DNA of 33,557 bases. It comes from CANHEE01 sp043777755. Its GTDB lineage: Bacteria; Bacteroidota; Bacteroidia; Chitinophagales; Saprospiraceae. Positions within the stretch are counted from its first letter, which is position 1; each line of letters begins with the position of its first letter. The position numbers and the translations under genes were made by a program. Of the stretch, positions 23,116 through 31,906 are shown piece by piece. The DNA is taken from assembly GCA_043777755.1 (NCBI GenBank), contig JAYWHK010000051.1, forward strand, positions 1 through 33,557. The letters run 5' to 3'. The notes below the pieces were generated by a model. That model was not told the DNA's origin, made no database searches, and worked only from the letters and a program-made list of their open reading frames with translations.

Positions 23116-23520
23116 ATGACGAAACAAGAGCATATTACATATTGGATTAATACTTCTGAACATGATTGGAAAGATGTTCAAAAAATGTTTAAAGTAAGAA
23201 GCTATGTACCTTGTTTATTTTTTACTCACTTAGTTTTTGAAAAATTAGCAAAAGCAATTTGGGTAAAAAATAATGAAGGCAATACTCCACCTCGGACTCA
23301 TAATATAAATTCAATCTTACAGCAGTCTAATATGGAGCTAAGTGAAGATGAGTATAATTTTTTCAATAAACTCAATCGTTTTCAAATGGAAAATCGCTAT
23401 CCTGACTATGTTGGTATTTTATATCAAACAACAAATAGACAAATCGTAAAAACAATTCTTTTGGAATCAGAAAATCATAGATTAAATTTACTTAACTCTT
23501 TGAATAGCAATGAAATATAA
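23116..23520 (+). CDS. HEPN-domain protein
   Basis: 134 residues, all-helical. The N terminus (HITYWINTSEHDWKDVQKMF), CLFFTHLVFEKLAKAIWVK and RFQMENRYPDY match the PF05168 HEPN domain. The catalytic Rx4-6H motif of HEPN RNases is not visible: Arg60-Thr-His62 is too short and Arg28 to His38 too long. It overlaps the nucleotidyltransferase gene by 11 bp in the HEPN-then-MNT order. Either a non-catalytic HEPN or one using other residues. Confidence 0.83.
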   Translation: MTKQEHITYWINTSEHDWKDVQKMFKVRSYVPCLFFTHLVFEKLAKAIWVKNNEGNTPPRTHNINSILQQSNMELSEDEYNFFNKLNRFQMENRYPDYVGILYQTTNRQIVKTILLESENHRLNLLNSLNSNEI

Positions 23521-23863
23521 CGAAAAAATAAAATTTAAAAAAATAAAAAACAAAGTAGAGGCAATCTCTATAATTCAGTATTTACTAAGTGAAATTAAAA
23601 AAAATACTTTGATAAAAATTGAAAAAGCTGTTCTGTTCGGTTCATTTGCCAATCAACAGCAACACGAGTACTCAGATATTGATTTGGCTCTTTGGTCAGA
23701 AGACTTTACAGGAGTTGGATTCCTTGATACGCAACAACTTTCTTCTTTATTTTATCAAAATCCAGAATTTGTAAGTATAGAATGTCACTTTTTTAATAGA
23801 GAAGATGACAACCCTTTTCAAAATGAAATAAGAGCAACAGGAATAGAAATTCTATTACCATAA
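23510..23863 (+). CDS. Minimal nucleotidyltransferase (MNT), partner of HEPN
   Basis: 117 residues. The signature VLFGSFANQQQHEYSDIDLA (41-60) gives Gly44-Ser45 and metal aspartates Asp56 and Asp58; Glu91 in SIECHFF is the third carboxylate. MNT proteins of this type pair with HEPN proteins; in MntA-HepT systems the enzyme adenylylates a Tyr of the HEPN toxin to silence it. All catalytic residues are kept here. Confidence 0.85.
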   Translation: MKYNEKIKFKKIKNKVEAISIIQYLLSEIKKNTLIKIEKAVLFGSFANQQQHEYSDIDLALWSEDFTGVGFLDTQQLSSLFYQNPEFVSIECHFFNREDDNPFQNEIRATGIEILLP

Positions 23864-23870
23864 GAAATTT

Positions 23871-23908
23871 AAAATGCCAGCAACACATCTCGTGTTACTG
23901 GCATTTTT
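23871..23908 (+). terminator. Terminator of the HEPN-MNT operon
   Basis: Stem aaaatgccagcaacac / gtgttactggcatttt with one mismatch, ending in five T, 8 bp after the stop. Confidence 0.8.
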
Positions 23909-24031
23909 CACTTCATTTCTTAATTTTTTCATAAAATATAGAATAAAATGTGGAATTTTTAGTAAAATTGCATCTTAAATAAAAATACTGCAAAGCGTTA
24001 ATCCTTTAATCGTATATAAAAACCGAAATCT

Positions 24032-27000
24032 ATGAGAAAATTATTTTTTATCTTAATCTGTTCTTTTATGGTTTTGACCATAAACGCTCAAAACCAAGAC
24101 GACCCTACTATGCAAGATGCACCTCCAACTTACTCAACTGAGTTGTATGAAAAAAATTGGGCAACCATTGATAGCCTTGAAAAAAATGGTTTGCCAAAAT
24201 CTGCTTTGCAAGAAGTAGAAAAACTCTTTGCAACGGTTCGCAAAGCGAATAATCCTGCGCAATACATCAAGTGTTTTTTGCACAAAGAAAAATATTCGCT
24301 ACAAGGAGAAGAAGACGGAAAAGCGAAATCTATTGAGCGTTTTGAAAAAGAAATTGCTGCAACAGAATTTCCCGTACAGCAAATTTTGCAGTCTATGATG
24401 GCTGAATTGTACAAGCATTATTACGATGAAAATCAATGGGCTATCAATCAGCGAACTACCACGTCTGGTTTTGAAAACAAAGACCTAAAAACTTGGACAG
24501 CTGCTCAATTTATTGATAAAGCAAGCGATTTGTATTTAAAATCGCTTGAAAATGAAGAGTTGACAACACTCGGGATTGATGTTTTTGGCGCAATGCTAAC
24601 AGGCGAAGATATAAAATATCGTCCAACTTTGTACGATTTCTTGGCTTTTCGTGCCATTGATTTTTTTAAAAATGGACAAGCATATTTGACGGAACCTGCG
24701 TACAAATATGAAATGAAAGAAGATGTTTTGCTGCAACCTGCGGTCAAATTTTTAGCTTTTAAAGCGAATACTAAAGATACAGATTCTCGTTATTTGAAGG
24801 TGATTCAACTCTTTCAGAATGTCATCGCTACGCATATTGAAGAAGAAGATCCTACGCCTTATTTAGATGCAGAATTGAATAGAATTGCTTTTATTTATGA
24901 AAATTCTATCATCAAAGACAAAGAAAAAATCTATGAAACAACGCTCAAAGATCTTTTACAAAAATATGAATTGCACCCAGTAGCTGCGGAAATTATGTTT
25001 TTACAAGCAATGATTTACAAGCAAAAAGGCGACGCTTACGAGGAAGGTGGCAGCGAAGAAGACCGTTTAGCCTATTTAAAAACGTTAGAAATTTGTAAAG
25101 AATGTGTTACAAAATATGAGAAAACAGAAGGCGCAAACACTACAAAATGCCAATCTATTATCAATGAAATTACAAAAAATGGCAATTACAATATTCAAAT
25201 TGAAAAAGTAAATACACCCAATAAGCCTTTTTTAGTAAAAATTGATTTTAAAAATAAAGAAAATGTAAAGTTGAGTGTAGCGAAAATGTCGCAACGCCAA
25301 AAAGACGAATATAACGGATTATTAAAAATATTATACATAGAAGGCAACGACGAAAAATTTGCACAATTGATTAAAAGCCTGCCAATTATATTACAGAAAG
25401 AAGTCAAATTACCGACTATTGACGATTATCGCAGCCATTCCACTGAGGTAAAATTAGATGGATTGCCTTTGGGTACATATATGATTTTTGCAGATGAAGG
25501 AAGCATTATCGAAAGTCGCACGATTGTTCAAGTGAGCAACATGGCGGAATTTCATCGCCAAAACCACGAACATCAAAACGAAATTATTTTAGTCAATCGC
25601 ACAACGGGCGAGCCTTTATCTAACGTGGCGGCAGAGCTTTTTGAAAGTCGTTATGACAACAAAAAAGCGGTATATAAAAAAGTGAAAATTGGAAATGCAG
25701 TCAGCAATATCAATGGCTTTTTATATCCAAAAGGAAGTAAAAATAGCTATTTTCAAGTGCGTTTTAACCTAAATGGCGATACGCTGGATATTGACGATAA
25801 TTTTTATGACAACCAACATAGAGAACAAGAACGCAGCTACGAGCAGACAACTTTTTTCTTAGACAGAGCCATTTATCGCCCTGGTCAAACGGTTTATTTT
25901 AAAGGAATTGCTTTGAATTTTGATAAAAAAAGAATGCCAAACATTCTTAAAAATAAAGAAGTTCGAGTGGCTTTTAAAGATGTAAATTACCAAGAAGTCA
26001 CCGTTTTAAACCTTCGGACGAATGAATTTGGTACTTTCAATGGCGAATTTACTGCGCCAAAAACAGGTCTTTTGGGTCAAATGCACATTGAAAGCAGCAT
26101 TGGCGGCAATTCGCAATTTTTTAGAGTAGAAGAATACAAACGTCCAAAATTTGAGGTTGTTTTCAAGCCTGTTGAAGGTTCATTTCGCTTGAATGAAGAA
26201 GTAAAAGTTGTTGGAAATGCCAAGGCTTTTGCTGGCTCAAACATTGATGGAGCGAAGGTAAAATACCGAGTTGTGCGCAATGTCCGTTATCCGTTTTGGG
26301 GTTATTATTGTTGGTGGCGACCGTTCCCAAATGTGCCAAGTATGGAAATCACAAACGGTGAAATGACGACAGATACTGATGGAAATTTTACAGTAACTTT
26401 TAAAGCGATTCCTGATGAAAAAACAGATTTGGCAGACAAACCGCAGTTTGATTACACTGTTTTTGCAGATGTAATTGACCTCAATGGCGAAACACACAGC
26501 AATGAAACCAACGTTTCTATTGGTACAATTGCTATCAATGCAGATGTCGAAGTGGCTGAAAAAATTAGTTCAGCAGCATTTAAAAAACTGAAAATCAGTA
26601 CTTTAAATCTCAATGGACAGCCAGAAGCAGCACAAGGGACAGTCAAAGTACAATTGTTAAAATCGCCAACGGCACTTTATAAAGCAAGACTTTGGACTGC
26701 GCCCGACAAACCTTTGATGTCAAAAGAGGAGTTTAAAAAAACCTTTCCAGACTTATCTTTTAAAAATGAAGACGACGTAAAAACTTGGCAGGTAAAAACC
26801 GATGTTTTCAATACAGCTTTTGATACCAATATTTCTAATGATGTGGACATTAGCAAAACCAACTGGAAATCAGGGACTTATGTTTTGATTTTGACGACAA
26901 AAGACAAATTTGGAACGCCTTTGGAAATCAAAAAATACTTTACGATTTATGAACCTTCCACTAAGATTGCGCCAGCCAATATTCCAGCTTTTTCTTTGTT

Positions 27001-30000
27001 GGAAAAAGAAAGTTTGCAGCCCAATGATACCGCAAAACTTTACGTTGGTTCAGCGTATGACAAAATAAACGTCCTTTTTGAAATCATCAGAGGACAAAAA
27101 ATACAGTTTTCAAAGTGGATGCCAATTGAAAAATTGGGCGAACTGAAGTTTAAAATCGAAGAAGCTGACCGTGGTGGTTTGCATGCTCAAATTACCTACA
27201 TCAAAGAAAATCGTTTTTACCAAGAGCAATTCACGGTGGCTGTTCCTTGGAAAAACAAAGAATTAAGCATTGAATATCAATCGTTTAGAGATAAACTCTT
27301 GCCTGGGCAGGACGAAGAATGGCGCATCAAAATCTCTGGTTCGCAAAAAGAAAAAGTCGCTGCCGAAATGGTCGCTACCTTGTATGATGCTTCGCTTGAC
27401 CAATTCGCTCGCAACAGTTTTGGCTTAAATCCATTTCCAAGTACGCCTTACAATCCCTTTGGTTTTAACAGTAGTGGTTTTGGTGCAGCCTATTTGGCAA
27501 TGAATAATTTTAGTAATGTAGATTACGGAGAAATAGACAAAAAATACCGTAATTTGGAATGGTTTGATTATTGGAATGGTGGTGTAAATTATTATGCAGT
27601 TAGAATGAGGTCTGCTAAAAGTAATGTTAGGGCAGAAGCAATGTCAGCCCCACCTGCGCCTCAAGCGGATCTGAAAGGGATGATGGATACTGATGCCACT
27701 ACGGAAGTACTGAGTAAAGCACTTGTGCTATCAGATGTTATTATTGATGCAAAAGCTAATGCACAGATTACTGACAAAGAAAGTAAAAAGCCAGAAAACC
27801 CAACTGTTACACCACGCACGAACCTCAAAGAAACGGTATTTTTCTTACCGAATCTAATGACAGATGCAGAAGGAAATGTGATTGTGAAATTCAAAATGAA
27901 CGAGGCTTTGACCAAATGGCGTTTTTTAGCGTTGGCACACACACAAGATTTGAAAATTGGTGTGAGTGAAAAAGAAATCGTAACGCAAAAAGACTTGATG
28001 GTTATGCCAAATGCACCTCGTTTTATGCGAGAAGGCGACGTTATTTATTTTTCTACAAAAATAAGTAATTTGACAGAAAAGGATTTGACTGGAAAAGTTC
28101 GATTGGAACTATTTGATGCGCTGACCGACAAACCTTGCGACGATGCTTTTGCTAATATTGGCAGCAATTTGGATTTTACAGCAAAAAAAGGACAATCAAC
28201 GGCTGTTTCTTGGAAATTGAACGTTCCTGTTGGTGAAATCAATGCTTTAACATGGCGTGTAACCGCTACCGCAGGCAATCAATCTGACGGAGAACAAAAC
28301 GCTTTGCCTATTCTGACCAATCGAATGTTGGTGACAGAAACCAAACCGCTGCCGCTTCGTGGTGGTCAAACGAAAGAATTTACCTTTGAAGCGATGCAAA
28401 AAGCAACGCAATCCACGACTTTGCAACACCATAATTTCACACTCGAATTTACACAAAATCCAGCGTGGTATGCCGTGCAAGCCTTGCCGTATTTGATGGA
28501 ATATCCTTACGAATGTACCGAACAAATTTTTAGCCGTTATTACGCAAACGCATTGGCGAGTGAAGTTGTCAATTCAACACCTAAGATAAAAGAAATATTT
28601 AATAAGTGGTCTTTAGGCGCAAGCCAGCCGAATCAAAAAGTCCCTTCCTCAGGAAGGGATTTAGGGAAGGCTCTTTTTTCTAATTTGCAAAAAAATCAAG
28701 AGTTAAAAAGTGCTTTATTAGAAGAAACGCCTTGGGTAATGAACGCTTGCAACGAAGAACAACAAAAGAAAAACATCGCTTTGTTGTTTGATTTGAACAG
28801 AATGAACGATGAACTCGGCCGTGCCGTGGACAAATTAGCCGACAGACAAATGCCAAGTGGCGGTTTTTCATGGTTTCCTGGCGGACAAGAAAACTGGTAT
28901 ATTTCACAGTATTTATTGGAAGGTTTTGGGCATTTGGAAAAACTAAATGTGAAGCGAGAAAGCAATCAAAAAATAGCTCAACTCGTTCCGAAAGCGATAC
29001 AATACATTGACAATCAGATGCTTGACAATTACCAACGCTTAAAATATGAAGTGGAAAAAGGTCGTGCAAAATGGGAAGACAACCACGTGAACGGCATGAT
29101 TGTACATTATTTATATACCCGTTCTTTTTATCAAAAAGAAAAAATGAACGACAATGTAAAAAAAGCGTTTGATTATTATTTGACACAAACTGAAAAATAT
29201 TGGCTCAATCAAGGCATTTATTATGAAGGAATGATTGCGCTGGCGTTGCATCGTTTTGATAAAAAAGATGTACCTCAAAAGATTGTTAAATCCTTGAAAG
29301 AACGCAGTTTGAACAACGAAGAATTGGGAATGTATTGGAAAAACGAAGGCGGTTATTATTGGTATCAAATGCCAATCGAAACACACGCTTTGATGATTGA
29401 AGTTTTCACAGACGTTGCAAAAGACGACAAAGCGGTAGATGATTTGAAAACTTGGCTACTAAAAAACAAGCAAACCAACGCTTGGAAAACCACAAAAGCT
29501 ACAGCGTCAGCCGTTTATGCGTTGTTGATGAACGGTCAAAATTGGATTGCGGAAGACAAAGATGTAAAAATTGCTTTTAATGGTAAAAATCTTGACGTGA
29601 GCAAAATTGAAAAAGAAGATGGAACGGGGTATTTTAAAGAAAGTTGGAAAGTAGAGAGCAAGAAAGTAGAAAATGGAGAGTGGAAAGTGGAGCGTACTGG
29701 TGAAACATGGAATTTATCAGATTTATCAAAAGTGAAAATTGAAAATCCTAACAAAGTACCTGTTTGGGGCGCATTGTATTGGCAATATTTTGAAAATTTG
29801 GATAAAATAAAAGACTTCAAAGAAACACCTTTGACTTTACAAAAACAACTTTTCAAAGAAGAAAACAGCGATAAAGGCTTGATAATGAAGCCTATAACAA
29901 GCGAAACACAACTTGCACCTGGCAACAAACTCAAAGTCCGCATCGAGCTTCGGGTAGATAGAGATATGGAATACGTACATTTGAAAGATATGCGAGCTTC

Positions 30001-30247
30001 GGGTTTTGAGCCGACAAATGTACTGAGTCAGTACAAATATCAAGGTGGTTTGGGCTATTACGAAAGCACAAAAGATGCAGCTACGAATTTCTTTTTCGAC
30101 CGTTTGCCAAAAGGAACTTACGTCTTTGAATATCCTTTAGTCATCAACCACAAAGGCGATTTTTCCAATGGAATCAGCACCATTCAATGTATGTACGCAC
30201 CAGAATTTTCGAGCCACAGCGAAGGAGTACGGGTGAAAATTAATTAA
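24032..30247 (+). CDS. Bacterial alpha-2-macroglobulin family protein, 2071 residues
   Basis: Signal peptide MRKLFFILICSFMVLTINAQ, cleaved type I (no lipobox Cys). Residues about 30-400 form a helical N-terminal region, then macroglobulin beta domains; MG2-like DRAIYRPGQTVYFKGIALNF lies near 610-630. The A2M region (FFLPNLMTDAEGNVIVKFKM, then TKWRFLALAHT) is near 1270-1305. The thioester motif is intact: Cys1495-Thr-Glu-Gln1498 in YPYECTEQIFSRYYANALAS. The terpenoid-cyclase-like domain and C-terminal receptor-like domain follow. It traps proteases by covalent attack through the thioester. No penicillin-binding protein 1C gene is adjacent, unlike E. coli yfhM. Two in-frame repeat-derived inserts (28639-28672 and 29645-29692) lie in the C-terminal third. 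Confidence 0.93.
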   Translation: MRKLFFILICSFMVLTINAQNQDDPTMQDAPPTYSTELYEKNWATIDSLEKNGLPKSALQEVEKLFATVRKANNPAQYIKCFLHKEKYSLQGEEDGKAKSIERFEKEIAATEFPVQQILQSMMAELYKHYYDENQWAINQRTTTSGFENKDLKTWTAAQFIDKASDLYLKSLENEELTTLGIDVFGAMLTGEDIKYRPTLYDFLAFRAIDFFKNGQAYLTEPAYKYEMKEDVLLQPAVKFLAFKANTKDTDSRYLKVIQLFQNVIATHIEEEDPTPYLDAELNRIAFIYENSIIKDKEKIYETTLKDLLQKYELHPVAAEIMFLQAMIYKQKGDAYEEGGSEEDRLAYLKTLEICKECVTKYEKTEGANTTKCQSIINEITKNGNYNIQIEKVNTPNKPFLVKIDFKNKENVKLSVAKMSQRQKDEYNGLLKILYIEGNDEKFAQLIKSLPIILQKEVKLPTIDDYRSHSTEVKLDGLPLGTYMIFADEGSIIESRTIVQVSNMAEFHRQNHEHQNEIILVNRTTGEPLSNVAAELFESRYDNKKAVYKKVKIGNAVSNINGFLYPKGSKNSYFQVRFNLNGDTLDIDDNFYDNQHREQERSYEQTTFFLDRAIYRPGQTVYFKGIALNFDKKRMPNILKNKEVRVAFKDVNYQEVTVLNLRTNEFGTFNGEFTAPKTGLLGQMHIESSIGGNSQFFRVEEYKRPKFEVVFKPVEGSFRLNEEVKVVGNAKAFAGSNIDGAKVKYRVVRNVRYPFWGYYCWWRPFPNVPSMEITNGEMTTDTDGNFTVTFKAIPDEKTDLADKPQFDYTVFADVIDLNGETHSNETNVSIGTIAINADVEVAEKISSAAFKKLKISTLNLNGQPEAAQGTVKVQLLKSPTALYKARLWTAPDKPLMSKEEFKKTFPDLSFKNEDDVKTWQVKTDVFNTAFDTNISNDVDISKTNWKSGTYVLILTTKDKFGTPLEIKKYFTIYEPSTKIAPANIPAFSLLEKESLQPNDTAKLYVGSAYDKINVLFEIIRGQKIQFSKWMPIEKLGELKFKIEEADRGGLHAQITYIKENRFYQEQFTVAVPWKNKELSIEYQSFRDKLLPGQDEEWRIKISGSQKEKVAAEMVATLYDASLDQFARNSFGLNPFPSTPYNPFGFNSSGFGAAYLAMNNFSNVDYGEIDKKYRNLEWFDYWNGGVNYYAVRMRSAKSNVRAEAMSAPPAPQADLKGMMDTDATTEVLSKALVLSDVIIDAKANAQITDKESKKPENPTVTPRTNLKETVFFLPNLMTDAEGNVIVKFKMNEALTKWRFLALAHTQDLKIGVSEKEIVTQKDLMVMPNAPRFMREGDVIYFSTKISNLTEKDLTGKVRLELFDALTDKPCDDAFANIGSNLDFTAKKGQSTAVSWKLNVPVGEINALTWRVTATAGNQSDGEQNALPILTNRMLVTETKPLPLRGGQTKEFTFEAMQKATQSTTLQHHNFTLEFTQNPAWYAVQALPYLMEYPYECTEQIFSRYYANALASEVVNSTPKIKEIFNKWSLGASQPNQKVPSSGRDLGKALFSNLQKNQELKSALLEETPWVMNACNEEQQKKNIALLFDLNRMNDELGRAVDKLADRQMPSGGFSWFPGGQENWYISQYLLEGFGHLEKLNVKRESNQKIAQLVPKAIQYIDNQMLDNYQRLKYEVEKGRAKWEDNHVNGMIVHYLYTRSFYQKEKMNDNVKKAFDYYLTQTEKYWLNQGIYYEGMIALALHRFDKKDVPQKIVKSLKERSLNNEELGMYWKNEGGYYWYQMPIETHALMIEVFTDVAKDDKAVDDLKTWLLKNKQTNAWKTTKATASAVYALLMNGQNWIAEDKDVKIAFNGKNLDVSKIEKEDGTGYFKESWKVESKKVENGEWKVERTGETWNLSDLSKVKIENPNKVPVWGALYWQYFENLDKIKDFKETPLTLQKQLFKEENSDKGLIMKPITSETQLAPGNKLKVRIELRVDRDMEYVHLKDMRASGFEPTNVLSQYKYQGGLGYYESTKDAATNFFFDRLPKGTYVFEYPLVINHKGDFSNGISTIQCMYAPEFSSHSEGVRVKIN
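28639..28672 (+). repeat. REP-like palindrome, family A, in-frame inside alpha-2-macroglobulin
   Basis: agtcccttcc-tca-ggaagggatttaggga aligns with the intergenic repeat 11670-11699. It reads as VPSSGRDLGKA in the protein (about residues 1537-1547), 40-50 residues after the thioester. Frame is kept across it. Confidence 0.75.
29645..29692 (+). repeat. Purine-rich in-frame repeat in alpha-2-macroglobulin
   Basis: Degenerate copies of ggaaagtagagagc/gagagtggaaagtggag, translated KVESKKVENGEWKVE (about residues 1873-1887). It is 100% Lys/Glu/Val/Trp-type simple sequence unlike the flanking protein. It matches a style of Bacteroidetes intergenic repeat I recall. Confidence 0.6.
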
Positions 30248-30420
30248 AAATGAATAATTAAAAATGAAAATGTTGGGCAGAATCGTGTGGCATAGCCTGT
30301 CAAAGTTGAAAACAAAAACCAAGCGAGCTGCGGTAGTTTTGGGATTTGTTGAAGATGGACTTAGTTCCAGCGGGGTAAATTTCTTGCGCTTTTTTTATTT
30401 AGAAAAACCTTATTTTAGAA
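30248..30420 (+). other. Repeat-like non-coding stretch after alpha-2-macroglobulin
   Basis: The first part is a duplicated aattaaaaatgaataatta-type sequence. From about 30280 to 30390 base composition is higher in G and unlike the surroundings (for example ttagttccagcggggtaaat). It can be read as an N-terminal extension of the next gene from 30264, but the extension lacks protein character and precedes a proper signal peptide. Probably an interspersed repeat. Confidence 0.45.
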
Positions 30421-30458
30421 TAAAATATTTTTTATCTTTATGCTTTAAATCAAAATCT

Positions 30459-31700
30459 ATGAAACAATTATTCCTATCATTATCGCTTTTTTTATTAAAA
30501 AATACTTTAGTTTTCAGCCAAGATAAAACACATTCTATCTTAAAAATAGATGTAAATGTTGGGCAGCCATTTTTATATAATCACCGTTACGATAGTTTCT
30601 ATATTGATACTATTATTGATAAAAGAGTGAATAAAAGTAGTAATTTAGGACTTGTAACAAGAGACGGTCTTTTATTGACAAGGTTGTCTTGGGCTAAATT
30701 TGAAAATGATAACATTGCAGATGAACTGAATAAAATTTGTAATATGTTTCTGGTTAAACAAGAAAATAAAACGCCAATTATTGCAGAGTTAAAAAATATC
30801 AATGTTAGTGAGGCAAGACCGACCGCCTATACAGGAATCAAATATGTTGAATTAGAAATAGATTTTTATAAAAAAGATGAAAATAACAATCTAAAAATGG
30901 TTGGACATTATCATGGTAAATATGCAGAACAAGGTGATCGAAACAATCCTTTATACACACGTGAGCAACAAATGTGTCAAGCATTACGGCAATCCTTAAA
31001 TACTATTGACATTACAGGAAATAAATACTTTATGCTTTCAAAAGCAAAAATAGTAGATACTTCATATATCCCCAAAAAAGGATTTTATTACTCTTTTCTT
31101 GACTATCTTTACAATACGCCTTTTGGAATAAATGACAAAGTAAGTATAGAAACTGGATTTAATATATACAATGAGAAGTATTGGCGAATTCGTTGTAAAA
31201 ATGATAGTCTTGCTCAGGGATTTATGGGAATACTTTTTGGTTATTGTGATGGGAAAGAATTTTATACTTACAGTAACCGAGCAGTACTTATGTTTCACAG
31301 CCATATTTTCCAAAAAGCGTATAAATCAGGGCGATTTTTATTGACAAAATCCGTTCCAATTACCTTTACAAATTCCACTAAAAAAGCAAAAGAAATTGGG
31401 CTTTACATTAGTAGGGCAACAATATCTAATATAACAATAGGCGATGTTATTATTGATATGCAGACAGGAGAAAGTTGTGTCAAAAGGCGGCTACGCCAGC
31501 CTTTTGACACAACAAGCAGGGCTTACGCCCAAGTTGTGCAAAGTGCGGCTAACGCCTGCCCTTCGTACAACTTGGGCTTTACGAAATTTGAAAAAACTTT
31601 GAGCAAAGCTCAAACCTTTTCAAACTTCGTAAAGCCCTGCTTGTTCCCTGCAATCAAAAAAAAAGCATCCGTTCTTCGATTAAACGAAAGGGAAAAATAA
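30459..31700 (+). CDS. Secreted protein of unknown function with repeat-extended C terminus
   Basis: Start at ATG 30459, where a signal peptide begins (MKQLFLSLSLFLLKNTLVFS); the longer frame from 30264 is rejected. 413 residues in the present frame. The mature part (about 22-335) is mixed alpha/beta with no recognised domain; it contains LEIDFYKKDENNNLKMVGHY and WRIRCKNDSLAQGFMGILFG. Residues from about 339 on (CVKRRLRQPFDTTSRAYAQV and beyond) are translated palindromic repeats, so the native C terminus was probably near residue 338-340. A TATCTTTA box at about 30432-30439 is a plausible -7. Confidence 0.6.
   Translation: MKQLFLSLSLFLLKNTLVFSQDKTHSILKIDVNVGQPFLYNHRYDSFYIDTIIDKRVNKSSNLGLVTRDGLLLTRLSWAKFENDNIADELNKICNMFLVKQENKTPIIAELKNINVSEARPTAYTGIKYVELEIDFYKKDENNNLKMVGHYHGKYAEQGDRNNPLYTREQQMCQALRQSLNTIDITGNKYFMLSKAKIVDTSYIPKKGFYYSFLDYLYNTPFGINDKVSIETGFNIYNEKYWRIRCKNDSLAQGFMGILFGYCDGKEFYTYSNRAVLMFHSHIFQKAYKSGRFLLTKSVPITFTNSTKKAKEIGLYISRATISNITIGDVIIDMQTGESCVKRRLRQPFDTTSRAYAQVVQSAANACPSYNLGFTKFEKTLSKAQTFSNFVKPCLFPAIKKKASVLRLNEREK
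31474..31645. repeat. Cluster of nested palindromic repeats
   Basis: Four inverted pairs: 31474-31488/31499-31513 (perfect 15 bp, loop ggctacgcca); 31511-31527/31628-31645 (17 of 18 positions); 31528-31537/31567-31576 (10 bp); 31577-31594/31617-31634 (17 of 18) with inner tttgagc-aaa-gctcaaa. The right arm of the last overlaps the right arm of the second, so the two pairings compete. All of it stays open in the frame of the preceding gene. Confidence 0.9.
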
Positions 31701-31742
31701 AAAAACAAGAAAACTAATCTATAAATTGGGTAAACATGGTTT

Positions 31743-31769
31743 AATCAGATTTTAAGAAAGCAGGTAGCA
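31743..31769 (+). repeat. Direct repeat left of the SulP gene
   Basis: aatcagattttaagaaa followed by gcaggtagca; matches 33530-33557 except for one A. The stretch 31701-31852 around it otherwise shows only A/T runs and a seven-G run at 31804-31810. Confidence 0.8.
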
Positions 31770-31852
31770 TCCAGTATATTCAAAAAAAAACGTAAAATAC
31801 TGAGGGGGGGTAAAAAAAAAACTAAACACGATTTTGACTAAAAAAATAAGAA

Positions 31853-31879
31853 AAGCCTAATAGACTTAGGCTTTTTTTT
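31853..31879 (+). terminator. Intrinsic terminator before sulP
   Basis: Stem aagcctaa/ttaggctt, 5-nt loop, then a T run whose end overlaps the downstream -7 box. Confidence 0.75.
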
Positions 31880-31886
31880 ATCTTTG
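31879..31886 (+). promoter_or_regulatory. -7 box TATCTTTG of the SulP gene
   Basis: 21 bp before the start; no TTG at -33. It shares bases with the terminator T run. Confidence 0.55.
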
Positions 31887-31906
31887 CGTCATTTTAAATA
31901 TATTTT

